From assembly GCF_900112265.1 (NCBI RefSeq), contig NZ_FOLO01000008.1, forward strand, positions 111,011-159,765: a DNA stretch of 48,755 bases. The letters run 5' to 3'. Position numbers and translations under genes: made by a program. This DNA comes from Pseudoalteromonas denitrificans DSM 6059. Its GTDB lineage: Bacteria; Pseudomonadota; Gammaproteobacteria; Enterobacterales; Alteromonadaceae. Under the pieces are notes generated by a model. That model saw nothing but the letters and a program-made list of their open reading frames with translations. It was not told the origin of the DNA and did not search any database. Of this stretch, positions 1-10,241 are shown piece after piece (positions within the stretch are counted from its first letter, which is position 1; the number at the start of each line of letters is the position of its first letter).

Positions 1-1
1 T

Positions 2-78
2 TGGCTCCCCCTCCCCGACTCGAACGGGGGACCTGCGGATTAACAGTCCGTCGCTCTAACCAACTGAGCTAAGGGGGA
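2..78 (-). tRNA. tRNA-Asn (GTT)
   Basis: Read on the minus strand this folds as a complete tRNA. The acceptor arm TCCCCCT pairs with AGGGGGA, the anticodon loop CTGTTAA carries GTT, the T-loop is GTTCGAGTC, and an encoded CCA follows discriminator G. The D-arm is AGCTCAGTTGGTTAGAGC. It reads asparagine AAC/AAU codons. A strong promoter lies just upstream at 104-132. The 3' end is only one base from the window edge, so any further tRNA in the same transcript cannot be seen. Confidence 0.96.
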
Positions 79-103
79 ATGGCTTACTTCTCAACGGGGC
101 GAA

Positions 104-132
104 ATATTAATGGCACCCATGCCAAGTGTCAA
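104..132 (-). promoter_or_regulatory. Promoter of tRNA-Asn
   Basis: On the minus strand a perfect -35 TTGACA (127-132) is followed after exactly 17 bp by TAATAT (104-109). The start region downstream is GC-rich (CGCCCCG), as in stringently controlled stable-RNA promoters. The tRNA 5' end is 25 bp past the -10. Confidence 0.75.
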
Positions 133-466
133 CTAATAAAACTTTAATATTTAAAATAAAGTGTTTGTTCGCTGGATTTATATTCAATAAGCTTGAATTT
201 TGTCTTTTTTGTACGTATTACAGTCAAAGTATATTGAGTGAATATGCTACATGACGTTTTAAGTGAGAATTTAATAGATATATTCTGATTAATTTATTTT
301 TTTATATTAATTTAATATTTTCTTGCTTTAATGAACTCTCTCTACTACTCAATTTAAATTTTTTTCAGATTCAAAATATGACTGTTTTATTATTTGAAAT
401 TTTGCTTCATTTTTATTTATGGACATAAAAATGGTTGAAACCTGATTAAATAAGGGCTGTCATTAC

Positions 467-489
467 TTACCCACAGAATCTGTGGATAA
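467..489. promoter_or_regulatory. Inverted pair of DnaA-type boxes
   Basis: TGTGGATAA at 481-489 is the exact reverse complement of the DnaA box TTATCCACA. TTACCCACA at 467-475 is the same box with one mismatch, in the opposite orientation. Together they form a palindrome of 10-bp arms around AAT with one mismatch. There is no dnaA, dnaN or gidA nearby, so this is not argued to be the replication origin. Confidence 0.45.
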
Positions 490-773
490 CTATGTTTATG
501 AAACTTTAAGAAAGTGTTTAAGGCCTTTGTTTTTGAGGTGTGTAGCAATATCAATAGGTTTTATTAAAAAAATATTACCAATAGAAAACAATGGGTTAAA
601 CTTGTCAATGATTTAAGATACATAAAGGTGAAATAATTTCGTTTAAATTTATTGACAATCATAGCTTGTGTAAAAAAGAAGCTTTCAGCTTGTTAATTGT
701 TACTAACTTGTAAAATAAATGAATGATATTGATCATTTATCTATTTTTATAATTGAACAGGCTGATTTATCGT

Positions 774-802
774 TTGGCACAATATTTTAAAAGTACTGTT
801 AT
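774..802 (+). promoter_or_regulatory. Candidate promoter of MATE-uvrB operon
   Basis: TTGGCA (774-779), a 17-bp spacer, then TGTTAT (797-802). The -35 matches 5 of 6 and the -10 matches 4 of 6 consensus bases. It lies about 110 bp upstream of the MATE start, and the SOS-like site at 794-813 covers its -10. Confidence 0.45.
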
Positions 803-813
803 ATTTTTCAAAA
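794..813. promoter_or_regulatory. Degenerate LexA (SOS) box candidate
   Basis: TACTGT followed by an AT-rich stretch gives CTG-N10-CAA, one base from the CTG-N10-CAG LexA consensus. It overlaps the -10 of a candidate promoter. uvrB, an SOS gene in E. coli, is the second gene of the transcript. The right half is imperfect, so this is a candidate only. Confidence 0.35.
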
Positions 814-911
814 GCAAACTTTCTAAGTTGATATGGTATCTGGCTTGTTCTAAAATGTCTGGCCCGCTTATTGGTGTTATTTAAATCACAAATAGAAGTA
901 GCTAAAAAATT

Positions 912-2285
912 ATGCGAAACAAACAAAAGTCACCTGATTTATTAAATGCCCCAATACCAGAAACATTAAAAAAAATGACGATACCCATGATTTTTGGCAT
1001 GGTGACTTTAATGTTATTTAACTTGGTCGATACATTTTTTGTTAGTTTACTTGGCACTGAACCTTTAGCCGCTATTAGTTTTACGTTTCCTGTTACTTTC
1101 ACGGTAATAAGTCTTGCAATTGGTTTAAGCATTGGTACATCCGCTATTATAGCTAAAGCACTTGGTGCTGGAGATATTGCAGAAGCGCGTTTTGATGGGG
1201 CTGTTGCTTTAATCGTATCAGCAGTTTTTGTTTCTGTGTTGTCATTGTTTGGTTATATATTAATGGACCCTATCTTTGCACTCTTAGGAGCTGATCAGTC
1301 TTTAATGGTGCATATCAGGGATTATATTGGAGTTTGGTTTATTGGAAGCGTTTTTTTAATTACGCCTATGATAGGTAATGCGGTTGTACGTGCCAGTGGG
1401 GATACAAAAACCCCCAGTATGATAATGGGGTTTGCAGGTGTCGTTAATGCTGTTTTAGACCCTATTTTTATTTTTGGTTTTGGTCCTATTCCAGCCATGG
1501 GTATAAAAGGCGCTGCAATAGCGAGTGTTGTTGCTTGGACTTGTGGTGTTTTTATCATCTTATATTTACTTATCTTTAAGAGAAAGTTAGTAAGTCTAAA
1601 ATCAAAAAAACAAACATTTAGTTCAGCCACGCAAAAAATGTTAAAAATTGGTCTGCCTGCTGCTGGCGCTAACATGCTTACGCCAATTGCAATGGCGGTA
1701 ATGACTGCTTTAGTTGCCCGTCATGGTGCAGAAGCGGTTGCTGCTTTTGGGGTAGGGAGTCGTATTGAATCAATTTCAAGTATTGTTGTTTTAGCTTTAT
1801 CTATGACACTGCCTCCATTTATTAGTCAAAATTTTGGAGCCGGTAAATTTGAACGAGTAGCAAGTGCTTATAAAACAAGTTTAAAGTTCATATTAATTTG
1901 GCAGTTTATTTTATATTTAGTCTTGATTCTTTTTTCACAAGTAATAGCTGAAATATTTGCATCATCTGAAGGAGTGATTTCAGTGATCACTTTATTTATT
2001 TGGATCCTCCCGCTAGGGTATGGTCTACAAGGGGTTATTATTTTATCTAATTCATCTTTTAATGCATTGCATAAGCCAATGAATGCATTGTCTATGAGTG
2101 TTATTAGATTGTTTGCTTTTTATGTTCCATTTGCTTATGTCGGAAGCCTTTTTTGGGATATTCAAGGGTTATTTATTGGTGCGCTTGTTGGTAATGTATT
2201 TACGGCTTTAATTTCTTACCGTTGGTTTTGTCAAACATTAGAGTCTGTTGGCGTAAATAATCAAGCTGAGGAGTGTGAAGCATGA
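912..2285 (+). CDS. MATE family multidrug efflux transporter
   Basis: A 457-residue polytopic membrane protein of the MATE family (DinF/NorM/VmrA-like), which exports cationic drugs or metabolites using a Na+ or H+ gradient. About 12 hydrophobic segments form two related halves. The first begins near residue 17 with the stretch [20 protein letters not shown], and the second near 240 with a similar [10 protein letters not shown] segment; this internal duplication is typical of the family. The length is normal. The Shine-Dalgarno sequence is weak (AGAAG upstream), but the start gives the usual short cytoplasmic N-terminus. Its stop overlaps the uvrB start (ATGA), so the two are probably translationally coupled. 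Substrate cannot be deduced from sequence. Confidence 0.93.
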   Translation: MRNKQKSPDLLNAPIPETLKKMTIPMIFGMVTLMLFNLVDTFFVSLLGTEPLAAISFTFPVTFTVISLAIGLSIGTSAIIAKALGAGDIAEARFDGAVALIVSAVFVSVLSLFGYILMDPIFALLGADQSLMVHIRDYIGVWFIGSVFLITPMIGNAVVRASGDTKTPSMIMGFAGVVNAVLDPIFIFGFGPIPAMGIKGAAIASVVAWTCGVFIILYLLIFKRKLVSLKSKKQTFSSATQKMLKIGLPAAGANMLTPIAMAVMTALVARHGAEAVAAFGVGSRIESISSIVVLALSMTLPPFISQNFGAGKFERVASAYKTSLKFILIWQFILYLVLILFSQVIAEIFASSEGVISVITLFIWILPLGYGLQGVIILSNSSFNALHKPMNALSMSVIRLFAFYVPFAYVGSLFWDIQGLFIGALVGNVFTALISYRWFCQTLESVGVNNQAEECEA

Positions 2286-4294
2286 GTTTCAAATTTGACT
2301 TACAATCTCCATACTCACCAAGTGGTGACCAACCTCTGGCCATTGAGAAACTATGCGAAGGTTTAGAGTCTGGTCTTGCACATCAAACTTTAGAAGGAGC
2401 TACTGGAACAGGTAAAACATTTACAATGGCAAATGTGATCTCTCGGTCAAACCGACCAACGATCATAATGGCGCATAATAAAACATTAGCAGCGCAACTT
2501 TATGGTGAAATGAAAGAATATTTTCCAAATAATGCCGTTGAATACTTTGTTTCATATTATGATTATTATCAGCCAGAGGCTTATGTTGTCTCTAGTGATA
2601 CTTTCATTGAAAAAGACGCTTCCATTAATGAACATATAGAACAAATGCGTTTATCTGCAACAAAAGCTTTATTGGAACGTGAAGACGTTATTATCATTGC
2701 TTCTGTGTCGGCTATTTATGGTTTGGGTGATCCTGAAACTTATATGAAAATGATGTTATTGCTAAAACAAGGCGATACCATAGATCAAAGAGACATGTTG
2801 CGTCGTTTGGCCCAATTACAATATACACGAAATGACATTGATTTTAGTCGTGGTACATATAGGGTCAGAGGTGAGGTCATAGATATATTTCCTGCAGAGT
2901 CTGATAAATATGCCGTTAGGGTTGAAATGTTTGATGATGAAATTGATCGTTTAAGCATATTTGATCCTTTAACGGGTGCGGTTGATAAACATATTGTTAG
3001 AGCAACCATTTATCCAAAAAGTCATTATGTAACCCCAAGAGAAAAAATATTAGCCGCAGCTGAAGAAATAAAACAAGAATTAAGAGAACGACGCGAATAT
3101 TTATTAGAAAAAAATCATTTAGTAGAAGAGCAACGTGTGGCGCAACGGACACAGTACGATATTGAAATGATGACTGAGCTGGGATATTGCTCGGGCATAG
3201 AAAACTATAGTCGTTATTTATCTGGACGAAACCCAGGTGATCCTCCCCCGACGTTATTAGATTATTTACCTGATAATAGCTTAATGATCATAGATGAGTC
3301 CCATGTTACGGTATCGCAAATTGGTGCTATGTATAAAGGTGACCGCAGTCGTAAAGAAAACTTAGTTGAATATGGCTTTAGATTACCTTCAGCTATGGAT
3401 AACAGGCCTTTAAGATTTGAAGAATTTGAGGCAATTGCACCTCAGCGTATTTATGTTTCGGCAACCCCTGGTAATTATGAAATTGAACATGCCAGTGATG
3501 ATGTTGCATATCAGGTGATTCGACCTACAGGTTTATTAGACCCAATAATTGAAGTGCGACCAGTTGCAACGCAAGTTGATGATTTATTATCAGAAATATA
3601 TATTCGAGTTAAACTTGAAGAACGCGTATTGGTGACAACATTAACCAAACGTATGGCAGAAGATTTAACTGACTATTTATCGGATCATGATGTCAAAGTG
3701 AGATATTTACATTCAGATATCGATACGGTGGAGCGTGTTGAAATTATAAGAGATTTACGTGCTGGGGTGTTTGATGTATTGGTGGGTATTAACTTACTCA
3801 GAGAAGGTTTAGACATGCCTGAAGTTTCTTTAGTTGCTATTTTAGATGCTGATAAAGAAGGTTTTTTACGTTCAGAGCGCTCATTAATTCAAACGATAGG
3901 GCGAGCAGCAAGAAATTTAAAAGGTCGGGCTATTTTATATGGTGATCGCATTACGGGCTCCATGGAAAAAGCCATAGAAAAAACAAACAGCCGACGTGAT
4001 ATTCAGCATGCCTATAATGTAAAACATGGTATTACACCTAAAGGTTTAATTAAAAAAATTACTGACGTTATGGATGTGGGTGAAAAAGCAGAACAAGAAA
4101 CAAAAGCTGATATATTAAAACAAGGCTCATTATATAATAGCAAAAAACCAAAAATGGATGCCCATCAAATTGGTGTCGAAATAAAACGTTTAGAAGCAAA
4201 AATGCTCTCCCATGCACGAGATCTTGAGTTTGAACAAGCGGCTAAGGTGCGTGATGAAATTCAACAATTACACGATAATTTAATACATGCCTGA
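2282..4294 (+). CDS. uvrB: Excinuclease ABC subunit UvrB
   Basis: UvrB is the helicase-like damage-verification subunit of nucleotide excision repair. It receives DNA from UvrA and recruits UvrC. The 670 residues match the usual length. Visible parts are Walker A GATGTGKT near residue 40, the beta-hairpin region with YYQPEAYV near 100, the DESH helicase motif II near 340, QTIGRAARN (motif VI) near 540, and a C-terminal UVR motif (about 630-665) that contacts UvrC. The start overlaps the MATE stop by four bases and the gene has no private promoter gap. Its stop overlaps the next gene by eight bases. SOS control could come only through the promoter upstream of the MATE gene, where a degenerate LexA-like box is seen. 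Confidence 0.98.
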   Translation: MSFKFDLQSPYSPSGDQPLAIEKLCEGLESGLAHQTLEGATGTGKTFTMANVISRSNRPTIIMAHNKTLAAQLYGEMKEYFPNNAVEYFVSYYDYYQPEAYVVSSDTFIEKDASINEHIEQMRLSATKALLEREDVIIIASVSAIYGLGDPETYMKMMLLLKQGDTIDQRDMLRRLAQLQYTRNDIDFSRGTYRVRGEVIDIFPAESDKYAVRVEMFDDEIDRLSIFDPLTGAVDKHIVRATIYPKSHYVTPREKILAAAEEIKQELRERREYLLEKNHLVEEQRVAQRTQYDIEMMTELGYCSGIENYSRYLSGRNPGDPPPTLLDYLPDNSLMIIDESHVTVSQIGAMYKGDRSRKENLVEYGFRLPSAMDNRPLRFEEFEAIAPQRIYVSATPGNYEIEHASDDVAYQVIRPTGLLDPIIEVRPVATQVDDLLSEIYIRVKLEERVLVTTLTKRMAEDLTDYLSDHDVKVRYLHSDIDTVERVEIIRDLRAGVFDVLVGINLLREGLDMPEVSLVAILDADKEGFLRSERSLIQTIGRAARNLKGRAILYGDRITGSMEKAIEKTNSRRDIQHAYNVKHGITPKGLIKKITDVMDVGEKAEQETKADILKQGSLYNSKKPKMDAHQIGVEIKRLEAKMLSHARDLEFEQAAKVRDEIQQLHDNLIHA

Positions 4295-5273
4295 TTTTAT
4301 AATGAATGATTCTGAAGAGAATAAAACAAAATATGCTCCATTATTAGATGCTTTAAATAAAGTATTAAATAAAAGTGATAACGATGAATTTAGTAAAAGT
4401 AATGAGTTGTGCCGTATTTTTCATGGAAGAGGGCATGTATATAATGCGCTAAGCCATTTAAATCTTGATTTATATCCTCCATATTTGTTTTTAGTTTCTT
4501 ACACTGAAATTGAAGTTCAAGAACTAAAAAGCTTAAATGAATTAATATGGAAACAGGTTGAACAGTCAGAGAAAAATGAAATAAAAGGTTTTATTTTTCA
4601 ACAAAGGGCAGGGCGAGAAACTCAGAGTAAAATATTACAAGGTGATGACCCTAAAAGTTTTGAAATACAAGAGCTTGGGTTAAAATATCAGGTTCAATTA
4701 ACTTCAAGTCAAAATACGGGGATTTTTCCCGATATGAAAACTGGCCGAGAATGGGTGAAGTCACAAGCAAATAAAGCACAGGTTTTAAATTTATTTTCTT
4801 ATACCTGTGGTTTTTCACTTGCAGCCATGGCCGGCGGCGCCAAACAAGTTATTAATATGGATATGAACAAAGGTGTATTACGCACAGGGAAAATAAACCA
4901 TGCATTAAATGGTTTTGAACGCGATGTAGGCTTTTATCCTCATGATATTTTAAAGTCTTTTGGGAAACTCAAAAAACTAGGACCATACGATTTAGTGATA
5001 ATTGATCCGCCAAGCTTTCAAAAAGGCAGTTTTATTCTAACGAAAGACTACCAAAAAATATTACGCCGCTTACCTGAAATTTTAACACCCGGTGCGCAAT
5101 TATTATTGTGCGCAAATAGTCCTGAATTGCGTTTGCAAGCTTTTAAAAATTTAATAGCAGAACATGCTGGGCCGCAGTTTAAATTTATTGAGCGTCTAAC
5201 ACCCGCTCCTAACTTTGTTGAGTTAGATGATGATCGCAGTTTAAAAGCTTTAGTTTATCAATTTAACGCATAA
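4287..5273 (+). CDS. Class I SAM-dependent methyltransferase (RlmI/RlmK-like)
   Basis: A 328-residue Rossmann-fold methyltransferase of the RlmI / RlmL C-terminal type (COG1092-like), expected to act on RNA, probably 23S rRNA. The SAM-binding stretch [19 protein letters not shown] lies near residues 165-185, followed by an acidic residue in INMDMN, and the catalytic motif is IIDPPSF near 240. No PUA domain is visible at the N-terminus, unlike RlmI. The gene overlaps the uvrB end by eight bases; a second ATG at 4302 (MNDSEENK) is an alternative start, and neither has a clear Shine-Dalgarno sequence, which suggests coupling to uvrB. The exact nucleotide modified cannot be told. Confidence 0.85.
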   Translation: MPDFIMNDSEENKTKYAPLLDALNKVLNKSDNDEFSKSNELCRIFHGRGHVYNALSHLNLDLYPPYLFLVSYTEIEVQELKSLNELIWKQVEQSEKNEIKGFIFQQRAGRETQSKILQGDDPKSFEIQELGLKYQVQLTSSQNTGIFPDMKTGREWVKSQANKAQVLNLFSYTCGFSLAAMAGGAKQVINMDMNKGVLRTGKINHALNGFERDVGFYPHDILKSFGKLKKLGPYDLVIIDPPSFQKGSFILTKDYQKILRRLPEILTPGAQLLLCANSPELRLQAFKNLIAEHAGPQFKFIERLTPAPNFVELDDDRSLKALVYQFNA

Positions 5274-5284
5274 AACATATTGAG

Positions 5285-5527
5285 TTATAGATTATTAATA
5301 TCTTTTTGTACGCTATAGCCTTCATCAGTCACAATTTTTTCAAGTACTTGAACTCTTTGCTCTAAAGTTGTGACTTTCTCCATTAAAGTATTATTTATAT
5401 CATTATTTTGTTTGTTTAAATGCAGGGTTTTTTCTTTGAACTCTAAATGTTTTTTATACATGTCGTATAAAACGCCAAAGCCAACAGAAATTAAAACAAT
5501 GAGCACGACCATAGTTGTACCATTCAT
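5285..5527 (-). CDS. Small PspB-like membrane protein with coiled coil
   Basis: An 80-residue protein with one N-terminal membrane segment (residues 5-22), a basic juxtamembrane stretch (YKKHLEFKEK) and a predicted coiled coil ending in LEQRVQVLEKIVTDEGY. This layout and the LE+RV..LEKIV.D pattern resemble PspB, the small envelope-stress membrane protein. pspA and pspC are absent here. It starts 10 bp after the stop of the PAS chemoreceptor on the same strand, so the two are probably co-transcribed. The resemblance to PspB is a pattern reading. A local partner of the chemoreceptor is another possibility. Confidence 0.7.
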   Translation of the reverse strand: MNGTTMVVLIVLISVGFGVLYDMYKKHLEFKEKTLHLNKQNNDINNTLMEKVTTLEQRVQVLEKIVTDEGYSVQKDINNL

Positions 5528-5537
5528 TTTTTAATCC

Positions 5538-7052
5538 TTATTTTTTCTGTGGAATAAATGTTTTAGCGAGGTTACTGATGGTTTCAATATCCTCTTGTAA
5601 TTCATCCATTTGCTCTGCAACCTCTTCTGTTTGTTGCCAATTTAATTCAGAGCCTTGTTTTATTTCGATAACATGGTTGTTGATTTCATTTGATACTGCA
5701 CTTTGTTCTTCTGCTGCTGTGGCAATTTGCATGGACAAATTAGAAAGCTGTTCCATTTTTTGGTAAATGATCGCGATGGCTTGATCTGAAGTTTCAGCCT
5801 GAGTTACGCAATTATCAGCATTGTCTTTATTTTTTTTCATCATGACTAACCAATCATTGATTGTGGAAAGCATTTCAGACAGGCTGGTATGAACATGTAT
5901 TGCAGTTTCTTGTGTTCTAGATGATAAACTTCGTACTTCGTCGGCAACAACCGCAAAACCTCTTCCGTGTTCTCCTGCACGGGCAGCTTCAATCGCAGCA
6001 TTAAGTGCCAGCAAGTTAGTTTGGTCGGCAATTGACTGAATATCAGTCATTAATTTACCAACATTTTGTGCTTCACTATTTAGTTTATCCGCGGCTGATG
6101 ATGCTTGTTCAACTTCTTCTGCAAGTTGTTTTATCTCTATGGTTGTGGTGTTGATTCCACTTTTTGCTTGTTCACATAAATTAAATGTAGAGCTTATTTC
6201 ATCGGAGGTTGAAATGCTATTTTTTGCAATTTCTTCGGTCGAGGTGATCATTTGTGACATCGCTGAACTGACTTCGGTTAATTCTTGTTGTTGGGATACT
6301 AGGTTTGTTCTTGTTTGTTCTGTGCCTGCTTGTACTTTGTTAATAACCGTTAATATGGGTTTGGTTGCATCTAAAGTTCGCTCTAAAATTGCTTTTATTT
6401 TGGTTTTTAATAACCCTATATTAAAGTCAAATACACTGGCTGTACCTTTGCCAAAATATACTTGTCGACTAACGCTATCAAATGTTGATTGCATTTTTTG
6501 CGCTTTTTGCGCCATAGGGATTATATCTTTATAAAAAACGATAATTGGCGTAATTGCCGCAATTGCACTAATCAAGGATGCAGCAAAACCTAAACTAAGA
6601 TAAATAAATATTTGAGAAATAAAACTTAATACAATTAAAAATGCAAAGCGGTGTGCTCGAGTGAACTCAAAAATAAATGCTTTGCCTTTTAAAGTTGAAT
6701 ATACTTTATTAGCGCGCTTGATCATCGTTTCAGTTGCAATTGTGCTGATAGCCTGATGACCGATAATAGTACCATTTTCAAATTGAGGTGTAATAAAAGT
6801 ATTGATCCAGCACTTAGTGCCATTTTTTTTAGTTTTGCACAATATGCCTTGCCAGGAAAAACCTTTATCCAAAGTTGTTTTAACTTCTTGTTTAACCGAA
6901 GTTGGCATATCGCTTGAGTCTAAAGAAAGGTTACTTTTACCTATCAGCTCCTCTTTTTCATAACCTAATGCGCGACAATAATCATCATTTACATAAGTAT
7001 ATTCACCTTTTGTATTGATCAATGAGATTAGTTGATTTGTTGAACTTGCCAT
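5538..7052 (-). CDS. PAS-domain methyl-accepting chemotaxis protein (Aer-like)
   Basis: A 504-residue chemoreceptor that signals to CheA/CheW. A cytoplasmic PAS domain (about 8-115, with [10 protein letters not shown] and a PAC-like segment) comes first. Two closely spaced membrane segments follow (about 135-180), then a long helical signalling domain. The CheA/CheW tip is present in the stretch [20 protein letters not shown] and in [10 protein letters not shown]. There is no periplasmic ligand domain and no clear HAMP. This is the Aer layout for redox or energy sensing, although bound FAD cannot be confirmed from sequence. AAGGT six bases upstream of the ATG is a good ribosome site. The small coiled-coil gene follows closely downstream. 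Confidence 0.93.
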   Translation of the reverse strand: MASSTNQLISLINTKGEYTYVNDDYCRALGYEKEELIGKSNLSLDSSDMPTSVKQEVKTTLDKGFSWQGILCKTKKNGTKCWINTFITPQFENGTIIGHQAISTIATETMIKRANKVYSTLKGKAFIFEFTRAHRFAFLIVLSFISQIFIYLSLGFAASLISAIAAITPIIVFYKDIIPMAQKAQKMQSTFDSVSRQVYFGKGTASVFDFNIGLLKTKIKAILERTLDATKPILTVINKVQAGTEQTRTNLVSQQQELTEVSSAMSQMITSTEEIAKNSISTSDEISSTFNLCEQAKSGINTTTIEIKQLAEEVEQASSAADKLNSEAQNVGKLMTDIQSIADQTNLLALNAAIEAARAGEHGRGFAVVADEVRSLSSRTQETAIHVHTSLSEMLSTINDWLVMMKKNKDNADNCVTQAETSDQAIAIIYQKMEQLSNLSMQIATAAEEQSAVSNEINNHVIEIKQGSELNWQQTEEVAEQMDELQEDIETISNLAKTFIPQKK

Positions 7053-7324
7053 TAAATTACCTTCTTAAGCATATTACGCATTAAATATTATTCTAAAGGA
7101 AATTAAAGGATAGTAAATGATGCAAATCACATTTATTTGTTCTTGATTCAAAAAAGATACAGAAAAATAAATTATATTTCTCATTGAAATCACACATATT
7201 TCTATGGTTTTAAATTATAACTGAGATGAATAGAACCAAATTTTTTAAATGGATATTAAGGTTTTTTATAAACTTTATAATAAGGTTAATCGTTATAGCG
7301 GATAATAATTATAAAAACTAAGCA

Positions 7325-7594
7325 TTATGAGCACTCATTACTATAAGTATTACTTATGCCATCATAATATCCTTGTGCAAAAGCTGCATGTGGGCTTTTA
7401 TATTGAGCGCTGCCAGATTGGGTTTCATGTAAAGAATCTAAGTCTATATTAAAAGTTTCTTCCCTGTTTTCTCCCGCTTGATAGCCTTTTTCATAAGCAC
7501 ATCCTGCACATTTATATCGACCAAAACCATTTTTATCCAAAGGTAAAGAATCAAGGAGAGACCAGTGGTGATGGTTTTTTGTACATATTTTCAT
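7325..7594 (-). CDS. Small CxxC protein of unknown function
   Basis: An 89-residue soluble protein I do not assign to a family. Near the N-terminus are C4, a HHH cluster (8-10) and a CAGCAYEKGYQAG segment, together a possible metal site (C, H, CxxC). The middle is acidic and the C-terminus has AFAQGYYDG, which echoes the EKGYQAG pattern. GGAGGT six bases before the ATG is a near-perfect Shine-Dalgarno, the strongest in this stretch, so the frame is almost certainly translated. It stands between two other minus-strand genes with gaps of 33 and 272 bp. Confidence 0.75.
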   Translation of the reverse strand: MKICTKNHHHWSLLDSLPLDKNGFGRYKCAGCAYEKGYQAGENREETFNIDLDSLHETQSGSAQYKSPHAAFAQGYYDGISNTYSNECS

Positions 7595-7627
7595 GGTACC
7601 TCCAATTTATTGATCTGCTAATATTTA

Positions 7628-7873
7628 TTAGTGAATTCGCTGCTGTAGAATGATAAAGTTTTTGATCATTTGAATTGTAGTTAATTCAATTAATTTCTTT
7701 TTATTTTGTTGTTCTTTAGCTACGCAATTGGGGTGTGGTCGACATTGAATTACAATAATATCTTCATTAGTTTTTTTTGAGTTTTTTTTAATTTGTTTAG
7801 TTTCTTCAGTTGAATGTATAAAAGGTGAAAAACCAATTAAACTAGCAGTGAATAAAGCTAACTTTGTATTCAT
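7628..7873 (-). CDS. Small secreted or periplasmic protein, unknown
   Basis: An 81-residue protein with a cleavable-looking signal peptide (MNTKLALFTASLIGFSPFIHS, cleavage near residue 21). A short basic stretch follows, then two cysteines in IQCRPHPNCV that could form a disulphide, and a hydrophobic C-terminus. GGAAGTGA upstream of the ATG is a reasonable ribosome site. No family is recognised. It lies 33 bp upstream of the CxxC protein gene and could share its transcript. Confidence 0.65.
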   Translation of the reverse strand: MNTKLALFTASLIGFSPFIHSTEETKQIKKNSKKTNEDIIVIQCRPHPNCVAKEQQNKKKLIELTTIQMIKNFIILQQRIH

Positions 7874-7961
7874 TGTTGTATCACTTCCGTATTTTTATAA
7901 GGCTTTTTCACCATACGTAACTAACAAAAAAATTTATTGTGAAAAAATTGTATTTATAAAA

Positions 7962-10241
7962 TCACAATGTTTTTATTGGCACTTTAGCAATATATGTATT
8001 ATTAGAAATTCGTTCATTAAAAATTAACTTATTATTTGAAAGGTTAAAGTCATAGACATAATGATGAAATTCATAGAGCGACTCTTTGGTATTTGTTAGT
8101 AGATCTAATTTATAGACTTCTTTGGTAAGAATATCCAAATAATAAAGTTGGTTATCTTTGACAGCCCACTTTAATGGGTCTACAAAGTTCTTTTTAATTT
8201 TCCAGTTTATATTTTTTTTAATTTTTAAAGTTGAATCAAGTTCATAAATATTATTACTTGAGCTTTTAATCACATAATATTTTTTACTGACTCTATCAGT
8301 TTTAATAGAGTCAATTCCTGTTAATATTTTTACTTGCTTTAAATCATTAGTATTTACTTTGTACAAATTCCAATCGTCTTGTTCATGAATAGAAATAAAT
8401 ATTTCTTCGTTACTGTTATATAGCCAGATAGCATTTTTCACTAATAGATTTTCTTTGGTTAGTTTTGTTATTTTTTTTGTTTTTAAATCTAGTAATGATA
8501 ACTGCTGACTTTTTATAAATATCAAAGATTGACCATCATAAGAAAATTTAAGGTTTGTAATTAAATCATTTTCAATAAAATTTGTTACTTGTGAAACTTC
8601 ATGATTATTAGATAGCCAAATTTGGTTTTGCCCAGATCTATTAGAGATAAAAGCAATAAATTCTTTTTTGTTATTTGTATAAGATACAGCATCTAGGTCA
8701 TTAAAACTTGAAGTAATCAGTTTTTTTATTTTTGGCAGCTTTTCTGTTGTATCTAGATATTTTACATTTTTAGTATAGGCATCACCAATAATTAATAAAA
8801 CTTCATTATTAGATATTATTTTTGGAGAAAATATTTTTTCAGATGAACGGTATAAAACTTTATCTTCTAAAGACTCAATATTTATTGCATTTAAGGTTTT
8901 ATTTATTCCAACATAAACAACAGAGTTACTATCTAAGCTCCAGTCTATTCGGTGAGTGAGAAAATTCAACTTTTGCAAAAATTTAACTTCTCCGGTTTTT
9001 AAATCTAAATACATTAAATCTGTTCTAGTAAAAGAAACAGAACGCACAAAAGCAATTTTAGAACCATCAGGACTAAGGCTTAAACTATAATCCCCATAAG
9101 ATTTCACTCTAGGACTAGTTAGTGTTAGTTCTTTCTTTGTAACTAGGTGTACTTTTTTAATCACAAAAGGTTGATCTTCACTTTGGGAGTAAGAAAAATA
9201 TAGCCAATTATTTTTTATGGCTAGAGGGCTCATACTGAGTGTATTACCACAGGTTGTAATATTTGTAATATCAGAAAATGTTAATTCTTTTTCAACTTTA
9301 ATTTTTTTTATTAAACACTTTCCATTTACATAATCTTGATAATATAAAAAATTTCCTTTAGGTGACCAGATAGGTGCATTCGTATAGTGAGATGCATCAA
9401 GTGAGATTATTCTATTGCTTTTAATATTTTTAACCATGACTTGCATATTGGCACTTGCATGTTTTTTATGAACAAAGGCTAACAAGGTTTTATCTGGTGA
9501 CAGTGCAGGGCTAAGTTCAAGTCCCTCAATATAAGTCAAAGGTGTTAATTGTGTAAGTGAAGGGATATTTTCAGTTGGCTTGGTATTCGTTTTTAGTAGT
9601 TGTTTTTCAACTGTTTGAGTACTGATAAGCCAAATGAAAATAAAAACTAAAAAACAGCTTGAAGTAGCAAATAAGGCGATTAAAAGTTGTTTGGAAATAC
9701 GGCTGTTTTTTCCTTGAAAAGTTGGTTCTATAATTATTTTAGGTTCGATTATGCCAGGTCTAGCTTCCCCAGGTTCAATGACAGCATCTTCAATATCAAC
9801 ACCTTTAGGGATTAAAATGGCTTTTGGTCTTTTTACTTCTTGAGAAATGATAGGAGGCGAAACTGGTTTAATATTCTTTGGTAGTTTAATGACATCTGGA
9901 ATAATAAGTTCTTTTTCAATAAATTGAATGGGGCATATTAATGAATAACCAACCTTAGGGTGTGTTTTGATAAACTCATTTTTTTCACCGCCTAGCATTT
10001 TTCGTAATCTTGAAATGACGGCATTAATAGTGAGCTCTTCAACGATGCGACCCGACCATACAGAGTCAATTAATTGATCTCTGGTGATGACTTCTAAATG
10101 ATTTTCTACTAAAAAAGTTAATACAAGGCATTGTTTATTTTCAAGCGAGACTGACTCATCACTACCATCATCTTTGGTAATTGTTTTTGCACGAGGATCA
10201 AATACCCAATTTCTGAGCTTAATTAGATGATGTTTGTTCAA
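7962..10241 (-). CDS. CadC-like membrane-anchored winged-helix regulator with beta-propeller
   Basis: A 759-residue one-component regulator. Residues 8-105 form an OmpR/PhoB-type winged helix (the segments LENKQCLVLTFLVENH, RDQLIDSVW and INAVISRLRKMLGG are visible). A linker follows, then one membrane segment (about 187-210), then a large periplasmic part with repeated strands such as LSPDGSKIAFV and WSPKGNFLYY, typical of TolB/WD40-like propellers. Such proteins bind DNA in the cytoplasm and sense something outside the membrane. The start is a TTG without a clear ribosome site; an in-frame stop lies close upstream, and this start places the DNA-binding domain correctly. The ligand and target genes are unknown. 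Internal lysine- and isoleucine-rich composition reflects low GC. Confidence 0.87.
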   Translation of the reverse strand: MNKHHLIKLRNWVFDPRAKTITKDDGSDESVSLENKQCLVLTFLVENHLEVITRDQLIDSVWSGRIVEELTINAVISRLRKMLGGEKNEFIKTHPKVGYSLICPIQFIEKELIIPDVIKLPKNIKPVSPPIISQEVKRPKAILIPKGVDIEDAVIEPGEARPGIIEPKIIIEPTFQGKNSRISKQLLIALFATSSCFLVFIFIWLISTQTVEKQLLKTNTKPTENIPSLTQLTPLTYIEGLELSPALSPDKTLLAFVHKKHASANMQVMVKNIKSNRIISLDASHYTNAPIWSPKGNFLYYQDYVNGKCLIKKIKVEKELTFSDITNITTCGNTLSMSPLAIKNNWLYFSYSQSEDQPFVIKKVHLVTKKELTLTSPRVKSYGDYSLSLSPDGSKIAFVRSVSFTRTDLMYLDLKTGEVKFLQKLNFLTHRIDWSLDSNSVVYVGINKTLNAINIESLEDKVLYRSSEKIFSPKIISNNEVLLIIGDAYTKNVKYLDTTEKLPKIKKLITSSFNDLDAVSYTNNKKEFIAFISNRSGQNQIWLSNNHEVSQVTNFIENDLITNLKFSYDGQSLIFIKSQQLSLLDLKTKKITKLTKENLLVKNAIWLYNSNEEIFISIHEQDDWNLYKVNTNDLKQVKILTGIDSIKTDRVSKKYYVIKSSSNNIYELDSTLKIKKNINWKIKKNFVDPLKWAVKDNQLYYLDILTKEVYKLDLLTNTKESLYEFHHYVYDFNLSNNKLIFNERISNNTYIAKVPIKTL

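Larger units (their letters stand above)
79..911. other. Long AT-rich intergenic region
   Basis: This 833-bp stretch between tRNA-Asn and the MATE gene holds no convincing reading frame. It contains the tRNA promoter (104-132), an inverted pair of DnaA-type boxes (467-489), and a promoter with an SOS-like site (774-813) reading into the MATE-uvrB operon. Nothing further was recognised in the rest. Confidence 0.6.

Noticed and set aside
5515..6534. Plus-strand open frames opposite the chemoreceptor gene
   Set aside because: They are antisense shadows of a strongly conserved coding sequence, without ribosome sites or recognisable products.
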